From NCBI GenBank assembly GCA_028682895.1, contig JAJRAK010000025.1:1-64000 (forward strand): 64,000 nucleotides of DNA, written 5' to 3'. Under the pieces are notes generated by a model that was not told the DNA's origin, ran no database searches, and was given only the letters and a program-made list of their open reading frames with translations. The translations under genes were made by a program, and so were the position numbers. Of the stretch, positions 33,113 to 42,637 are shown piece by piece. The stretch is from Methanomassiliicoccales archaeon. Its GTDB lineage: Archaea; Thermoplasmatota; Thermoplasmata; Methanomassiliicoccales; UBA472. Positions within the stretch are counted from its first letter, which is position 1; each line of letters begins with the position of its first letter.

Positions 33113-33886
33113 ATGGTCTGTACGTTCTGCGGGGCGCCGTCCTTGGAAGGCGCAATGGTGTGCTCAGGATGCCTGGGTAAGATCGAAGGGGAGATATTTC
33201 TTAAGAATTGGGCGATAGACCCCCGTTCCGACCAACGGTCCCTCGGATGTCGCAGCGCATGCCTGAGGACCAGGCCCACCTCCAAGGGTGAGGTGATCGT
33301 CAGCAAAGGGTCCGATACATATCTTCTGTTGCAGAGGACGATGCAGGCCGAGGACCGTTCGCACCTGCCGACGGTCCTCGACCAATATTTGGACGGGCTC
33401 GGGCTAGGATTGTTCCTCATGGGCGACGAGATGCTCCCGACCCGTCCGGTGCTCAAGGACCTGATGTCCATCCCGGACCAGGTCGATTACCAAGGTGAGA
33501 AATGGGGCAGGGCGCTGCTGCGTCTGGGCAACCTGATGGCACTGAGCGCCCGGGACACGTCCAACCTTCCGTTGGGCGACGAGGGCCGTAAGCACGCGTT
33601 CGCCCAAAGGGCCGCCGTGGCCATGGGCCTGTACCAGAGGGCGGAGGCCATCAAGGAGACCGAGGCCATCGCCAAGGGCAACCTGGCCATGCTGAGGAAC
33701 TGGGGCGGGGAGCGCGAGGCGGCCCTGCAGGATCTTAAGGCCTTATCCTCCACCTCCGAAGGGGCGGCGCTGCAGTTGGCCAAAGCATATCACGACCTGG
33801 GCATGGAGGACGAGGCCGCCGAGGCCGTGACCGGCACAGTGGACATCGAAGCGGCCATCCTTCGCCTGCGGAGGGGGTATCAATGA
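33113..33886 (+). CDS. Zinc-ribbon/helical-repeat protein upstream of a TPR protein
   Basis: 257 residues. CTFCGAPSLEGAMVCSGC at the start is a clear zinc ribbon, and the remainder is mainly helical with TPR-like segments toward the C-terminus (LGNLMALS..., AKAYHDLGMEDEAAEAV). A TATA-like TTAATCTTTAAG near 33076-33087 suggests a leaderless ATG. The stop overlaps the next gene by four bases, so the pair is translationally coupled and probably makes one complex. No named family. Confidence 0.75.
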   Translation: MVCTFCGAPSLEGAMVCSGCLGKIEGEIFLKNWAIDPRSDQRSLGCRSACLRTRPTSKGEVIVSKGSDTYLLLQRTMQAEDRSHLPTVLDQYLDGLGLGLFLMGDEMLPTRPVLKDLMSIPDQVDYQGEKWGRALLRLGNLMALSARDTSNLPLGDEGRKHAFAQRAAVAMGLYQRAEAIKETEAIAKGNLAMLRNWGGEREAALQDLKALSSTSEGAALQLAKAYHDLGMEDEAAEAVTGTVDIEAAILRLRRGYQ

Positions 33887-36531
33887 CCGACCTGGCCGAA
33901 AAGTTGGACCAGTCCGAGAGGCAGCGCCTCGTCGCGGCCATAAGGGCGCTGAACGATGCTGATTACCGCGACCTGATGATATCGCTGCTGGGCGGCATCG
34001 GTGTACGGGTGCAATCGGCAAAAGAGCAGCAGGGCATTCTCATCATCTATGGCCAGGGCGAGGAAGGATACCTTGTTCTAGCGTCCCGCATGGAGTTCAG
34101 CGACCCGGAGCTCATCGTCCGCTCCCTGATAGAGGACGCCGCGAACATGGGCCGGACGCCCGTGTTCATGGCCCTGCAGCAGCTGGACCCCGGCACGCTC
34201 AACCTGCTGGAGAAGGAGGAGATTTCCTATGCTGACATGGACAAGTTCCTGGTCCTGCTGCAGAAGTACGGCCTTGACCAGCAGCTGCAGGCCAAGGAGG
34301 ACCTGAAGGTGCTGGAGGACCGCGGGGAGTCATGCCTCCCGTCCGTGGGCAAGCTCGAGGCCCTGGTGGAGGAGGCCGACGAGCGGAAGGCAAAGGGAGA
34401 CCTGGCCGGGGCAGTGAAGGCCCTCGGCCTGGCGCTGGAGATCAAACCGCTTTACGATACTCTCTGGCAGAAAAAGGCCAGCATCCTGTTGGAGATGGGA
34501 CGGGCCTCCGATGCTTTGGCATCGGCGACGCGCGCCGCCGAGCTGCGTCCCGGCGACGCTGGCACATGGTTCGTCATCGCCCTGATACAGAACAGGCTGG
34601 ACGACAAGGAAAAGGAGTTGACCGCCTACGACAACGTGCTGCGCATTAACCCCGCTCACTCGCCCGCCTTGCTGAACAAGGGGGCGACGCTGTACGAGAT
34701 GGGGCGCTACGAATGGGCGCTCAAAGTGTTCAACGACATGGTCCAGCGCTATCCCAAGGAACCGCGCGGATGGAACAACCGCGGTCTGGTTCTGAAGTCG
34801 ATGAATCGTCAATCGGAGGCGCAGGCATCGTTCGAGAAATCGAGCGTCCTGGACCGTAACTTCGCCGACCCTCTCATCAATATCGCCCTGCTGCTGGAGG
34901 ACAAAGGCGCTCTGGCAGAGGCCGTGGACGTATGGAAGGACGTGCTCCGCCTGGTCGACTCGCGCGCTGACATATGGGCGCACCTGGGCAGCTGCCTCAG
35001 GGACCTGGGGGAGAACGAGGATGCGCTGACCGCGCTGGACCGCTCCCTCTATCTCGACCCGTCCCAGGAGATGGTCAGACAGGAAAGGGCGGCCCTGGCC
35101 GAGCTGATGCACATAGACTCGCTAGAGGAAACGTCCGCTGACGGCCGAACCCTGAGCGAGGCCGTTCAGCAGGGATGCGTCGAGGAGGCCGAGGCACCGA
35201 CGTCCGAAGAGGGCCCCGATGGAACGATGGAGGAGGCCGCCGTCCTGCCCGCGACCGTTCCTGAAGAGGTCGCCCTGCAGGAGATCGAGGAACCTGGCGA
35301 GCTGCAGACCGTGCCCGAGCCTTCCCTTCCGGTCGAGGTGAAGGAGGGGACGACATCATTGGTGGTCCCGGACGAACCAGGTGAGCTGCAGAACATTCCC
35401 GGGCCGTCCCTTCCGGTCGAAGTGAAGGAAGAGGCCAAGGCGCTGGAGGTGCTGAGCGCTCCCGGCAAGCTACAGGTGACGGAGGAGGCCATCACGCCGC
35501 CGGTCGTTCCCATGCCGGCCGAGGTCTTCGAAGATGCACCGCGGAAGAGGCATGTTTGGCCGTTCGAGATCGCTTTGCCCGCCCTCCCCTCGGAGCGCGA
35601 GGACCGGGCGCTGCAGGAGGCCAGCCTGCTGCTGGCAGGCGGCGAGAGGGAGAAGGCGGTCCATCTTATCGAATTAGCGCTCAAGGAGCTGCCCCATCCC
35701 GAGCTGCTCCGGCTCAAGGCCAGGGCGCTGATCGTCATGGGCCGCAACGAGGAAGCGGCCGATTCATTGAAGGAGGCGCTGCGGCACGCCCCGCAGGACG
35801 TCAGGACCATTCTGGACCTGGAGGCGCTGTTCCACCGCTACGGCGGCGAAGGGTCGCGCCTTCTGAAAAGCGCAATGGATTGCGACGAGGCCCGCTCCCG
35901 TCAGGCGCTGGAGATGCTGGAGGACCGCGAGTACTCCGAGCTCTCCCGTCTCGACATCAAAGGGGCGCCGGTCACGGTCAGGCACGCCAAGGCGCTGGCG
36001 CTCATGCGCATGTCCCGTTACCGTGACGCATCAAAGCTGCTGAAGCTGATCCTCACCGAGTTCCCGGCGTTCCCGGAGGCGCTGAACAGCATGGGCGTCT
36101 GCATGCGCTTCATGGGCGAGTACGATTACGACCAGGCGATACACATGATGGAGCTGGCCATGGAGGTCGACCCCCATTACTCGGACGCCATGAACAACAT
36201 TGGCTGCACCTTGATGGCCTCGGGCGACTACGTGCGCTCCAAGGAGGTGTTCAAGGCGGCGGTGGACGAGGACAAGCGGCCGGAGTACCTGCTCAACCTG
36301 AGCAACCTGTACATGGTCATGGGCGATGTGGAGGCGGCCAAGGGATGCCTCACCTCAGCATTGAAGATCGAGGAGGAGGCGGACGTGCTGTACATGCTCG
36401 GCGTCATCGCCGAGGGTGAGAAGCAGTACAGGTGGGCCTTCTCCCTCTACCAGGACGCACTTGAGAGGTCCCCAGGCTTCCGTGAGGCGCAGGGCGGCCT
36501 GGACAGGACCAGGGTGCCGGCGAAGAAATGA
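33883..36531 (+). CDS. Large TPR-repeat protein
   Basis: 882 residues. Residues 1-130 form a globular domain with the strand pattern of restriction-endonuclease-like (Mrr type) folds (GILIIYG, EGYLVLASRME, TPVFMALQQ) but no clear catalytic DxExK. Residues 145-420 are about eight TPRs, an acidic Pro/Glu linker with internal repeats covers about 430-555, and residues 565-880 carry another set of TPRs. TPRs bind proteins, so this is likely a scaffold, working with the overlapping upstream zinc-ribbon protein. A hairpin and T-run close the operon at 36539-36566. Confidence 0.82.
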   Translation: MTDLAEKLDQSERQRLVAAIRALNDADYRDLMISLLGGIGVRVQSAKEQQGILIIYGQGEEGYLVLASRMEFSDPELIVRSLIEDAANMGRTPVFMALQQLDPGTLNLLEKEEISYADMDKFLVLLQKYGLDQQLQAKEDLKVLEDRGESCLPSVGKLEALVEEADERKAKGDLAGAVKALGLALEIKPLYDTLWQKKASILLEMGRASDALASATRAAELRPGDAGTWFVIALIQNRLDDKEKELTAYDNVLRINPAHSPALLNKGATLYEMGRYEWALKVFNDMVQRYPKEPRGWNNRGLVLKSMNRQSEAQASFEKSSVLDRNFADPLINIALLLEDKGALAEAVDVWKDVLRLVDSRADIWAHLGSCLRDLGENEDALTALDRSLYLDPSQEMVRQERAALAELMHIDSLEETSADGRTLSEAVQQGCVEEAEAPTSEEGPDGTMEEAAVLPATVPEEVALQEIEEPGELQTVPEPSLPVEVKEGTTSLVVPDEPGELQNIPGPSLPVEVKEEAKALEVLSAPGKLQVTEEAITPPVVPMPAEVFEDAPRKRHVWPFEIALPALPSEREDRALQEASLLLAGGEREKAVHLIELALKELPHPELLRLKARALIVMGRNEEAADSLKEALRHAPQDVRTILDLEALFHRYGGEGSRLLKSAMDCDEARSRQALEMLEDREYSELSRLDIKGAPVTVRHAKALALMRMSRYRDASKLLKLILTEFPAFPEALNSMGVCMRFMGEYDYDQAIHMMELAMEVDPHYSDAMNNIGCTLMASGDYVRSKEVFKAAVDEDKRPEYLLNLSNLYMVMGDVEAAKGCLTSALKIEEEADVLYMLGVIAEGEKQYRWAFSLYQDALERSPGFREAQGGLDRTRVPAKK
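35290..35540 (+). repeat. 84-base tandem repeats in the TPR-protein linker
   Basis: Units start at 35290, 35374 and 35458. The first two are highly similar (GAGCTGCAG, CCTTCCGGTCGA, GTGAAGGA in step) and the third is degraded. They encode PGELQ...PSLPVEVKE, an elastic-looking Pro/Glu linker. Spacing of exactly 84 bases keeps the frame. Confidence 0.75.
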
Positions 36532-36538
36532 GAACGAT

Positions 36539-36566
36539 GGCGCCGCGAACCCGGCGCCTTTTTTTT
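36539..36566 (+). terminator. Hairpin plus T-run after the TPR operon
   Basis: A 7-bp GC-rich stem (GGCGCCG with CGGCGCC, loop of six) is followed by eight T residues, directly after the TPR gene stop. It looks like an intrinsic terminator and separates the convergent PRC-barrel gene. Confidence 0.6.
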
Positions 36567-36585
36567 AAAAAAATGGGGTTTCAGA

Positions 36586-36828
36586 TCAGCGGGAGATGCT
36601 CATGACGACCACGTCACGAACGTCCTTCATCTCGCTGAACGGGAGCACCAGACGCCCGTGGCTGTCGGTGCGGAACAGCCGGCTGTCTATCTCCTCGGCC
36701 GGGACCACCAGAACGTGGTTTATCTCGCCGGTGACGGTGTCCACTACGAAATTGTCTATCATGCCCAAAATCTGACCGTCGTTGGTCATGACCGTCTTCC
36801 CTTTCAGCTCGGTTATGAACTTCCTCAT
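36586..36828 (-). CDS. PRC-barrel domain protein
   Basis: 80 residues, one PRC barrel: ELKGKTVMTNDGQILGMIDNFVVDTVTGEINHVLVVP, then a strand pair ending VVMSIS. It is related to the 91-residue protein at 25064-25339 but lacks its basic tail. It is transcribed leftward, convergent with the TPR operon, and sits beyond that operon's terminator. Archaeal PRC-barrel proteins may bind RNA or cell-division partners. The start at 36828 is the only ATG that keeps the domain whole. Confidence 0.82.
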   Translation of the reverse strand: MRKFITELKGKTVMTNDGQILGMIDNFVVDTVTGEINHVLVVPAEEIDSRLFRTDSHGRLVLPFSEMKDVRDVVVMSISR

Positions 36829-36912
36829 TTGCGCACCCCAAACAGATGGCCTAATTGACTATCGCATGAGATTGAGCGTATTTATAGATTTATGGAAATC
36901 TGACCTGGACGC

Positions 36913-37470
36913 TCAGAACACGGCGAAATAGCGGCAGCGGCAGTAGCCCTGGACCTCGTCCTTCTTGGTGCTGCACTCTTTGCAGGGCAGGGGCATCGTG
37001 TTCGTCGCCTCCTCTATCGTCATCTTCTTTCCCGCCATCTTGCGGCAGGCCGGGCATGCGCCATCGTCGCACTCGATCTCCACACGCTCGAACCCCATCT
37101 CCTTGAACCCCTTCAGGTTGATGCGGGCGATTATCTCCTGGATGACCTGCAGGTCCTCCTTCTGTCCCAGCGAGGCCAGCAGCTCCACCATGGCCTGATA
37201 CATCTTCAACCTCAGGTCAGGGTCCTCCGTCTTGATGACCCGGTCCTTCAGCAGCTCCAGGGCGGCCATCCAGACCGGCCCTTCCTTGCCCTGGGCTATG
37301 AGCATCTGCTTCTCCTTCATCTTGAGGTCCATCTCCCCCATGTAGAACTTGGCCAGCATGCGCATGCTTTCCGTCCGGGGGTCCAACGGCTCCTTCTTCT
37401 CCACCTTCACTGGTACCTTCTTCGTCTGGACCTTCTTATCGTCCGCCCTGGGCTTAATGACCTTGACCAT
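36913..37470 (-). CDS. Hypothetical protein with C-terminal Cys-rich motif
   Basis: 185 residues. A basic tail of Lys/Val (KVQTKKVPVKVEKKE) is followed by a helical region and then C...ACPACRKMAGKKMTIEEATNTMP, CKEC and CRCRYF near the end. The CPxC ... C ... CRCR arrangement recalls the C-terminal motif of phage head-morphogenesis (Mu F-like) proteins, though this may be chance. The ATG at 37470 has AGGTG five bases upstream and lies 10 bases after the CDC48 stop on the same strand, so the two form an operon. Confidence 0.65.
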   Translation of the reverse strand: MVKVIKPRADDKKVQTKKVPVKVEKKEPLDPRTESMRMLAKFYMGEMDLKMKEKQMLIAQGKEGPVWMAALELLKDRVIKTEDPDLRLKMYQAMVELLASLGQKEDLQVIQEIIARINLKGFKEMGFERVEIECDDGACPACRKMAGKKMTIEEATNTMPLPCKECSTKKDEVQGYCRCRYFAVF

Positions 37471-37480
37471 CACGACACCT

Positions 37481-39679
37481 TTACCTGAATATGCCCAGGT
37501 CGTCCCTGCCGGCCCAGGCCTTGTGCAAGTTCTTGCTCATAGCATCATACTGCTTGACCGACTCCTTGTCCACAGACGGTTTCACCGTCTTGAACGCGGC
37601 GTCGAAATGCCTCATCTCCACCACGATACAGTTCTTGTCCAGGCGCAGAGCTATCATGGCCGCTTCCCGGCACAGGTTCTCCAGGTCCGCGCCCACGAAA
37701 CCCTCGCTGCGAGACACCAGATCGTCCAGGTTCACATCCTTGAGAGGCATGCTCTTCGTATGCACCTGCAGTATCGCCTTCCGGCTTGGGGCGTCCGGGA
37801 CCGGTACGAGTATCAATCGGTCGAAACGACCCGGGCGAAGCAGCGCCGGATCGATTATGTCCGGACGGTTGGTGGCGGCGATGACCGTCACCCCTCCCCT
37901 GGAGGCAAGGCCGTCCATGGAGGTGAGCAATTGATTTACGACGGTCTCGGTGGCGCGCGACCCCTCGCTCCATCCGCGCTTCGGCGCTATGGAATCTATC
38001 TCGTCCAAGAATATTATGGCCGGGGCGACCTGCCTCGCCTTCTTGAAAATATCACGGACGGCCCTTTCGCTCTCGCCCAGCCATTTGGACATGATCTCCG
38101 GGCCCTTTATCGATATGAAGTTCGCCTTCGATTCGTTAGCGACGGCCTTGGCCAGCATCGTTTTTCCAGTTCCAGGCGGTCCATACAGGAGCACGCCCTG
38201 CGACGGACGTACGCCCAGGCGCTTGAACGCGTCCGGGTCCTCGATGGGCATCTCCACCACCTCGCGCAGCTGCTGCTTTACCTCGTCCAGACCGCCCACG
38301 TCGGTCCAGGCGACGGTGGGGATCTCCACCAGCACCTCTCGCATGGCGGAGGGCTCAATCTCTTTTAACGCGTTGTCGAAATCGGAGGCAGTCACCTTCA
38401 TCTGGGAGAGGATCTCCACCGGTATCGCCCTGTCCAGCTCAAGATTGGGCATGAACCTGGCCAGGCACTTCATGGCCGCCTCGCGCGCCAGGGCCGCCAG
38501 GTCCGCCCCGGCGAAACCGTGGGTCACCTGGGCGTAACGGTCCAGGCTGACATCATCGCCCAGCGGCATGCCGCGGGTGTGTATCTGCAGTATCTCCTTC
38601 CTTCCCAGGAAGGACGGGACGCCCACCTCTATCTCCCTGTCAAAACGTCCAGGGCGGCGCAGGGCCGGGTCCATGGCCTGCTGCCGGTTGGTGGCACCGA
38701 TCACAATTACCTGTCCCCGGTCGGACATGCCGTCCATGAGCGTGAGGAGCTGGGCGACCACGCGGCGCTCCACCTCTCCGGTCACGTTCTCCCGCTTGGG
38801 AGCTATCGAATCTATCTCATCGATGAATATGATGGAGGGGGCGTTCTTATGCGCCTCCTCGAACTTCTCGCGCAACTTCTCCTCGCTCTGCCCGTAGTAC
38901 TTGGACATGATCTCCGGGCCTTGGATGGAATAGAACGATGCGCCCGATTCGTTCGCCACCGCCTTGGCCAAAAGGGTCTTTCCCGTTCCCGGTGGCCCGT
39001 AGAGGAGCACGCCCTTGGGCGGGTCGATGCCCAGACGGTCGAAGAGCTCCGGATGCTTCAACGGCAGCTCGATCATCTCCCGGATGCGCTGCAGGACGTC
39101 CTCCAGCCCGCCTATGTCATCGTAGGTCACGGACGGGGAGAACGTGTCCTTCATCTGCGTGGCCTCGGTCTTGACCACCATCTCCGTGTGGTCCGCCACG
39201 ACGACGACCCCTGACGGCTGCGTCGAGAACACCTTGAACGGGGTGATGCTCCCGCCCAGGGCGAAGTTGGGCACGATGAACTCGTCCCCCTTCACCATCG
39301 GCCTTCCGATCAGTCCCTTTCGGAAAAGGTCGTCAACGCCCGCGCCGAAGGTGATGCGCTTTCCTCCCGGGATCTTGGGCACCAGCACGACCTTGCTGGC
39401 CGGCTGAGGGTCTGCCCGTGACACGGTCACACGCTCTCCGATGGAGACACCGGCATTGGACCGGATCATCCCGTCTATGCGGATGATGTCCTTGCCCTCG
39501 TCCTCCTGGTGGGCCCGGAACACCCTGGCCGCGGTTAGTTTCTTGCCGGTGATCTCAACAGCATCGCCGACCTCCACTCCAAGCTCCTTCCTGGTCTTCA
39601 TATCCAGGCGCGCCCTTCCCAGTCCGACCTCGGATTGTGCCTGGGCCTTCGCCACTCGGAGTAATACTGAATCGGCCAT
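37481..39679 (-). CDS. cdc48: CDC48/VCP-type AAA+ ATPase
   Basis: 732 residues. An N-terminal substrate-binding domain (about 1-185) is followed by two AAA modules. Each has Walker A YGPPGTGKT (about residues 225 and 498), Walker B FIDEID or FLDEID, and arginine fingers in RRPGRFDR and LRPGRFDR. The archaeal homologue unfolds proteins for the proteasome and remodels complexes. The start ATG 39679 is preferred over TTG 39697 because a TATA-like TTAATATC near 39711-39718 predicts transcription close to 39690. The C-terminus DDLGIFR lacks the HbYX motif. Confidence 0.95.
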   Translation of the reverse strand: MADSVLLRVAKAQAQSEVGLGRARLDMKTRKELGVEVGDAVEITGKKLTAARVFRAHQEDEGKDIIRIDGMIRSNAGVSIGERVTVSRADPQPASKVVLVPKIPGGKRITFGAGVDDLFRKGLIGRPMVKGDEFIVPNFALGGSITPFKVFSTQPSGVVVVADHTEMVVKTEATQMKDTFSPSVTYDDIGGLEDVLQRIREMIELPLKHPELFDRLGIDPPKGVLLYGPPGTGKTLLAKAVANESGASFYSIQGPEIMSKYYGQSEEKLREKFEEAHKNAPSIIFIDEIDSIAPKRENVTGEVERRVVAQLLTLMDGMSDRGQVIVIGATNRQQAMDPALRRPGRFDREIEVGVPSFLGRKEILQIHTRGMPLGDDVSLDRYAQVTHGFAGADLAALAREAAMKCLARFMPNLELDRAIPVEILSQMKVTASDFDNALKEIEPSAMREVLVEIPTVAWTDVGGLDEVKQQLREVVEMPIEDPDAFKRLGVRPSQGVLLYGPPGTGKTMLAKAVANESKANFISIKGPEIMSKWLGESERAVRDIFKKARQVAPAIIFLDEIDSIAPKRGWSEGSRATETVVNQLLTSMDGLASRGGVTVIAATNRPDIIDPALLRPGRFDRLILVPVPDAPSRKAILQVHTKSMPLKDVNLDDLVSRSEGFVGADLENLCREAAMIALRLDKNCIVVEMRHFDAAFKTVKPSVDKESVKQYDAMSKNLHKAWAGRDDLGIFR

Positions 39680-39767
39680 GAGTATCGGTACCACCAATCG
39701 ATTCTCTTGATATTAACTTTGCATCGGCGAACGAAAGGAATAATAGCGCCACCTCTCTTTTCCGCTC

Positions 39768-40628
39768 ATGGATTTCTCTGCCGAGTGCGCCCCATGCCTG
39801 CTGCGCCGCATATTGTTCCAGACCAGGCTGGTCGACCCATCGAAAGAGGTCCAGGTCATGTCGTCCTGCGTGCGCATGGTCGGGGAGGGCTGGGAGCCAG
39901 GCATAAGCTCGGCAAAGCTGGCCACCAAGGTGCACCGATTGTGCTACGACATTCTGGGGGCCGACCCATATGCTGACCTGAAATCACAGGCCAACGATGT
40001 GGCCGCCTCATTGCTGCCAAGGGCGCAGGAGATCGTCGACGCGTCCCAGGACCGTCTGCTGGCAGCATGCTTGGTCAGCATCGCTGGCAACGTCATGGAC
40101 TTTGGCGTGGGCGACCTAAAGGACCCCAACGAACTGCGCCATACGTTCGACGTTCTTATTAAGGAGGTTCCAGAGCCGAACGACATCGAAAGGATGAGGG
40201 CGCTGCTGCTCAGCTCGAAGGAGGTCGTATACCTCTTCGACAACTGCGGCGAGATCGTACTGGACCTTCCGCTGTTGAAGGAACTGAAGGCCATGGGCCT
40301 GCGCGTCGTGGGCGTTGTGAAAGGGGAGCCAATAATAACCGACGCGACGTGGAACGATCTAGCAATATCCGGCGTCGACAAGGTGCTGGACGAATGCCTG
40401 ACCACCGGGGTGTTCGCCGTGGGCATGGACCTGGACCTCGCACCACGGGAACTAAAAGAAGCGTTGGACCGGGCGGACCTAGTCATAGCCAAGGGAATGG
40501 CGAACTTCGAGGCGCTGTCCGGGGAGGACGTGCGGCCTATCGTCCATATGCTGCGCAGCAAGTGCCAGCCAGTGTCCGATGCCATCGGGGCGAGGAAGGA
40601 CCGCAACGTCATCAAGTTGTTCGAGTGA
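39768..40628 (+). CDS. DUF89 metal-dependent damage-control phosphatase-like protein
   Basis: 286 residues. CAPCLLRR near the N-terminus and YLFDNCGEIVLDLPLL, VVGVVKGEPIITDAT and DLVIAKGMANFE are DUF89 (ARMT1-like) motifs, with Asp and Asn residues that hold the metal. Relatives dephosphorylate damaged or side-product metabolites such as phosphorylated sugars or pantetheine. An AATAATA box at 39739-39745 lies 26 bases before the ATG, suggesting leaderless translation. Divergent from cdc48 and possibly co-transcribed with the nucleotidyltransferase ten bases downstream. Confidence 0.87.
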   Translation: MDFSAECAPCLLRRILFQTRLVDPSKEVQVMSSCVRMVGEGWEPGISSAKLATKVHRLCYDILGADPYADLKSQANDVAASLLPRAQEIVDASQDRLLAACLVSIAGNVMDFGVGDLKDPNELRHTFDVLIKEVPEPNDIERMRALLLSSKEVVYLFDNCGEIVLDLPLLKELKAMGLRVVGVVKGEPIITDATWNDLAISGVDKVLDECLTTGVFAVGMDLDLAPRELKEALDRADLVIAKGMANFEALSGEDVRPIVHMLRSKCQPVSDAIGARKDRNVIKLFE

Positions 40629-40637
40629 GGTGCTGTG

Positions 40638-41705
40638 ATGAGAGGGAAGGTAAAGCAAGCAGTGATACTGGCCGGGGGAGAGGGGACCAGGCTGCGCCCG
40701 TTGACGACCACGAGGCCGAAGCCGCTGCTACCGGTCCTGGGAGTGCCGTGCATCGAGTATGTGATAACCTCCCTGGCCCAGGCGGGCGTGGAGCAGATAT
40801 TCCTGGCCTGCGGATACCGTTCCGAGGACGTGTCGCGCGTGCTCGGGAATGGCGAACGCTTCGGCGTGGACATCGAGCTCGCTTACGAAAAGGAGCCTAT
40901 GGGCACCGCCGGGGCGGTGAAGCTGTTGCAGGACCGCCTGAAAGGCACGTTCGTCGTAGGGAGCGGCGACACACTGACGGACGCGGACCTGGGGGCACTG
41001 ATCGATTTCCACGTCCGGAAAGGGGCGGAGGCCACCATGGGGCTGACCGAGGTCGATCGCCCGGAGCAGTTCGGCATCGTCGGGGTGGCGGCGGACGGTC
41101 GCATCGAACGGTTCAAGGAGAAGCCCCGTACCGAGGAGGTGTTCTCCCACGTGATCAATGCCGGCACGTACGTGCTCGAGCGGGAGGTGCTGGACCTCAT
41201 TCCGGCCGGGCAGAAGTACGACTTCTCCAAGAACCTGTACATGGATATGCTGCAGAGAGGCCGCGGTCTCTACGCGGAACCGCTCCGCGGATACTGGAAG
41301 GACATAGGGCGGCCGTCCGACCTGTTACAGGCCAATATCGACATGGCCGCGCGGCGCGGCGTCCGGACGGAGCGCGGTCCGGTGGCAGGCGACGTACCGG
41401 CGGGAGCGTCCGTCGAAGGCCCCGTCTTCTTTGGAAAAGGTGTGATAGCGTCCGGCAGCAACGTCCGGAAGAGCGTGATCGGTCCCGGCTGCGTCATCGG
41501 TAAATGCACGTCCCTGGAAGGATGTCTGTTGCTCAGCGACGTCATCATCGGCGAAGGGGCAGCGATGCGAGATTGCGTGATCGGTGAAGGATGCCAGAGC
41601 GGCTCCGGGGTCGTGCTCTCCAACTGCGTCCTCGGGGACGGCGCCAAGGTCGCTCCAGGCACTATCGCCGATAGCCTCAGTGTGGAAGCGGGAACATCCG
41701 TTTAA
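40638..41705 (+). CDS. Sugar-phosphate nucleotidyltransferase with hexapeptide repeats
   Basis: 355 residues. AVILAGGEGTRLRPLTTTRPKPLLPV is the nucleotide-sugar pyrophosphorylase signature. The substrate region includes GSGDTLTDADLG and INAGTYVLE, and the C-terminal 110 residues are left-handed beta-helix repeats ending GPGCVIG...VIGEG. It probably makes NDP-glucose, mannose or N-acetylglucosamine for the glycosyltransferases nearby (43110-46137). The ATG at 40638 follows GAGGTG. A GTG at 40635 is the other candidate. Confidence 0.88.
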   Translation: MRGKVKQAVILAGGEGTRLRPLTTTRPKPLLPVLGVPCIEYVITSLAQAGVEQIFLACGYRSEDVSRVLGNGERFGVDIELAYEKEPMGTAGAVKLLQDRLKGTFVVGSGDTLTDADLGALIDFHVRKGAEATMGLTEVDRPEQFGIVGVAADGRIERFKEKPRTEEVFSHVINAGTYVLEREVLDLIPAGQKYDFSKNLYMDMLQRGRGLYAEPLRGYWKDIGRPSDLLQANIDMAARRGVRTERGPVAGDVPAGASVEGPVFFGKGVIASGSNVRKSVIGPGCVIGKCTSLEGCLLLSDVIIGEGAAMRDCVIGEGCQSGSGVVLSNCVLGDGAKVAPGTIADSLSVEAGTSV

Positions 41706-41737
41706 GATAAATCGACGGGGACACATTCTCTCCTGAC

Positions 41738-42637
41738 ATGACCGAGACCCCATCCCGCACAAAGGCCCTGCTGATACTGGCAGGAATGATATGGGGCACC
41801 TCGTTCGTCACCGGGAAGCTGGGCGTGGAGGGAATGGACCCCTACCTGTTCACCATACTGAGGTCCGCCTTCTCCGCCCTGTCCGTGGTGCCTTTCCTTC
41901 TTATGAAGGACTTCGACAGCTCCCTGTTCAAGAACAAATGGCTGTGGTTCGTGGCCCTCATGAACGCTGCCGGATTGATACTTCAGAACGTAGGTCTCAC
42001 CACGACGACGGCCACCAATACCGTTCTGTTGGTGGACATCAACGTCGTCATCGTGGCCTTCATGGCGGCCTTCATACTCAAGGAGAGATTGAACCGCCGC
42101 ATAGTCGCCGGACTGGTGCTGGGCATGGTCGGGGTCACGTTCGTGGCCACCAAGGGAAGCCTGGGCAACCTGGGCGGAGGCTCGTTCATAGGAAACCTTC
42201 TGGTGTTCATCGCCGGGGTCGCCTGGGCCTTCTACATAGTCTTCACCACCCGGGAGCTGAAGAAGGGTTATTCCCTGCTGCACCTGACCTGCGCCATGAT
42301 CATGATGACCGCCATACTGGCCATCCCCATGAGCATGCCACTGGTCGCTGACTTTTCCATGAACACCAGCGGAGTGGCGCTGGGGGCCTATTCCGGCATC
42401 TTCTGTACGACCATAGCCTTCCTGCTGTACAACATGGGGCTCAAGTCCCTGGGGGCGACCACCACCTCGATAATCCTTCTGGTGGAGATGGTGTTCGGCC
42501 TGCTGTTCTCCTTCCTTTTGTTAGGGGAGAGGCCGGACAGCTATACCATCGCAGGGGGCGGCCTGATACTGCTGGCGATAGTGGTGATATCCCTCAAAGG
42601 GTTCGAGAGGGGATGGGCCAGCCGCCACCGTTCCTAG
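41738..42637 (+). CDS. EamA/DMT-family transporter
   Basis: 299 residues with ten hydrophobic helices in two EamA repeats (about residues 8-145 and 155-290). Each repeat carries the family's Trp-Gly/Ala-Thr pattern (GMIWGTSFVTGKLG, GVAWAFYIVFTTREL). DMT transporters export amino acids or metabolites; the substrate cannot be told. A TTTAAGATAA box near 41701-41710 lies about 30 bases before the ATG. The end overlaps the convergent ACT gene by four bases. Confidence 0.9.
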   Translation: MTETPSRTKALLILAGMIWGTSFVTGKLGVEGMDPYLFTILRSAFSALSVVPFLLMKDFDSSLFKNKWLWFVALMNAAGLILQNVGLTTTTATNTVLLVDINVVIVAFMAAFILKERLNRRIVAGLVLGMVGVTFVATKGSLGNLGGGSFIGNLLVFIAGVAWAFYIVFTTRELKKGYSLLHLTCAMIMMTAILAIPMSMPLVADFSMNTSGVALGAYSGIFCTTIAFLLYNMGLKSLGATTTSIILLVEMVFGLLFSFLLLGERPDSYTIAGGGLILLAIVVISLKGFERGWASRHRS

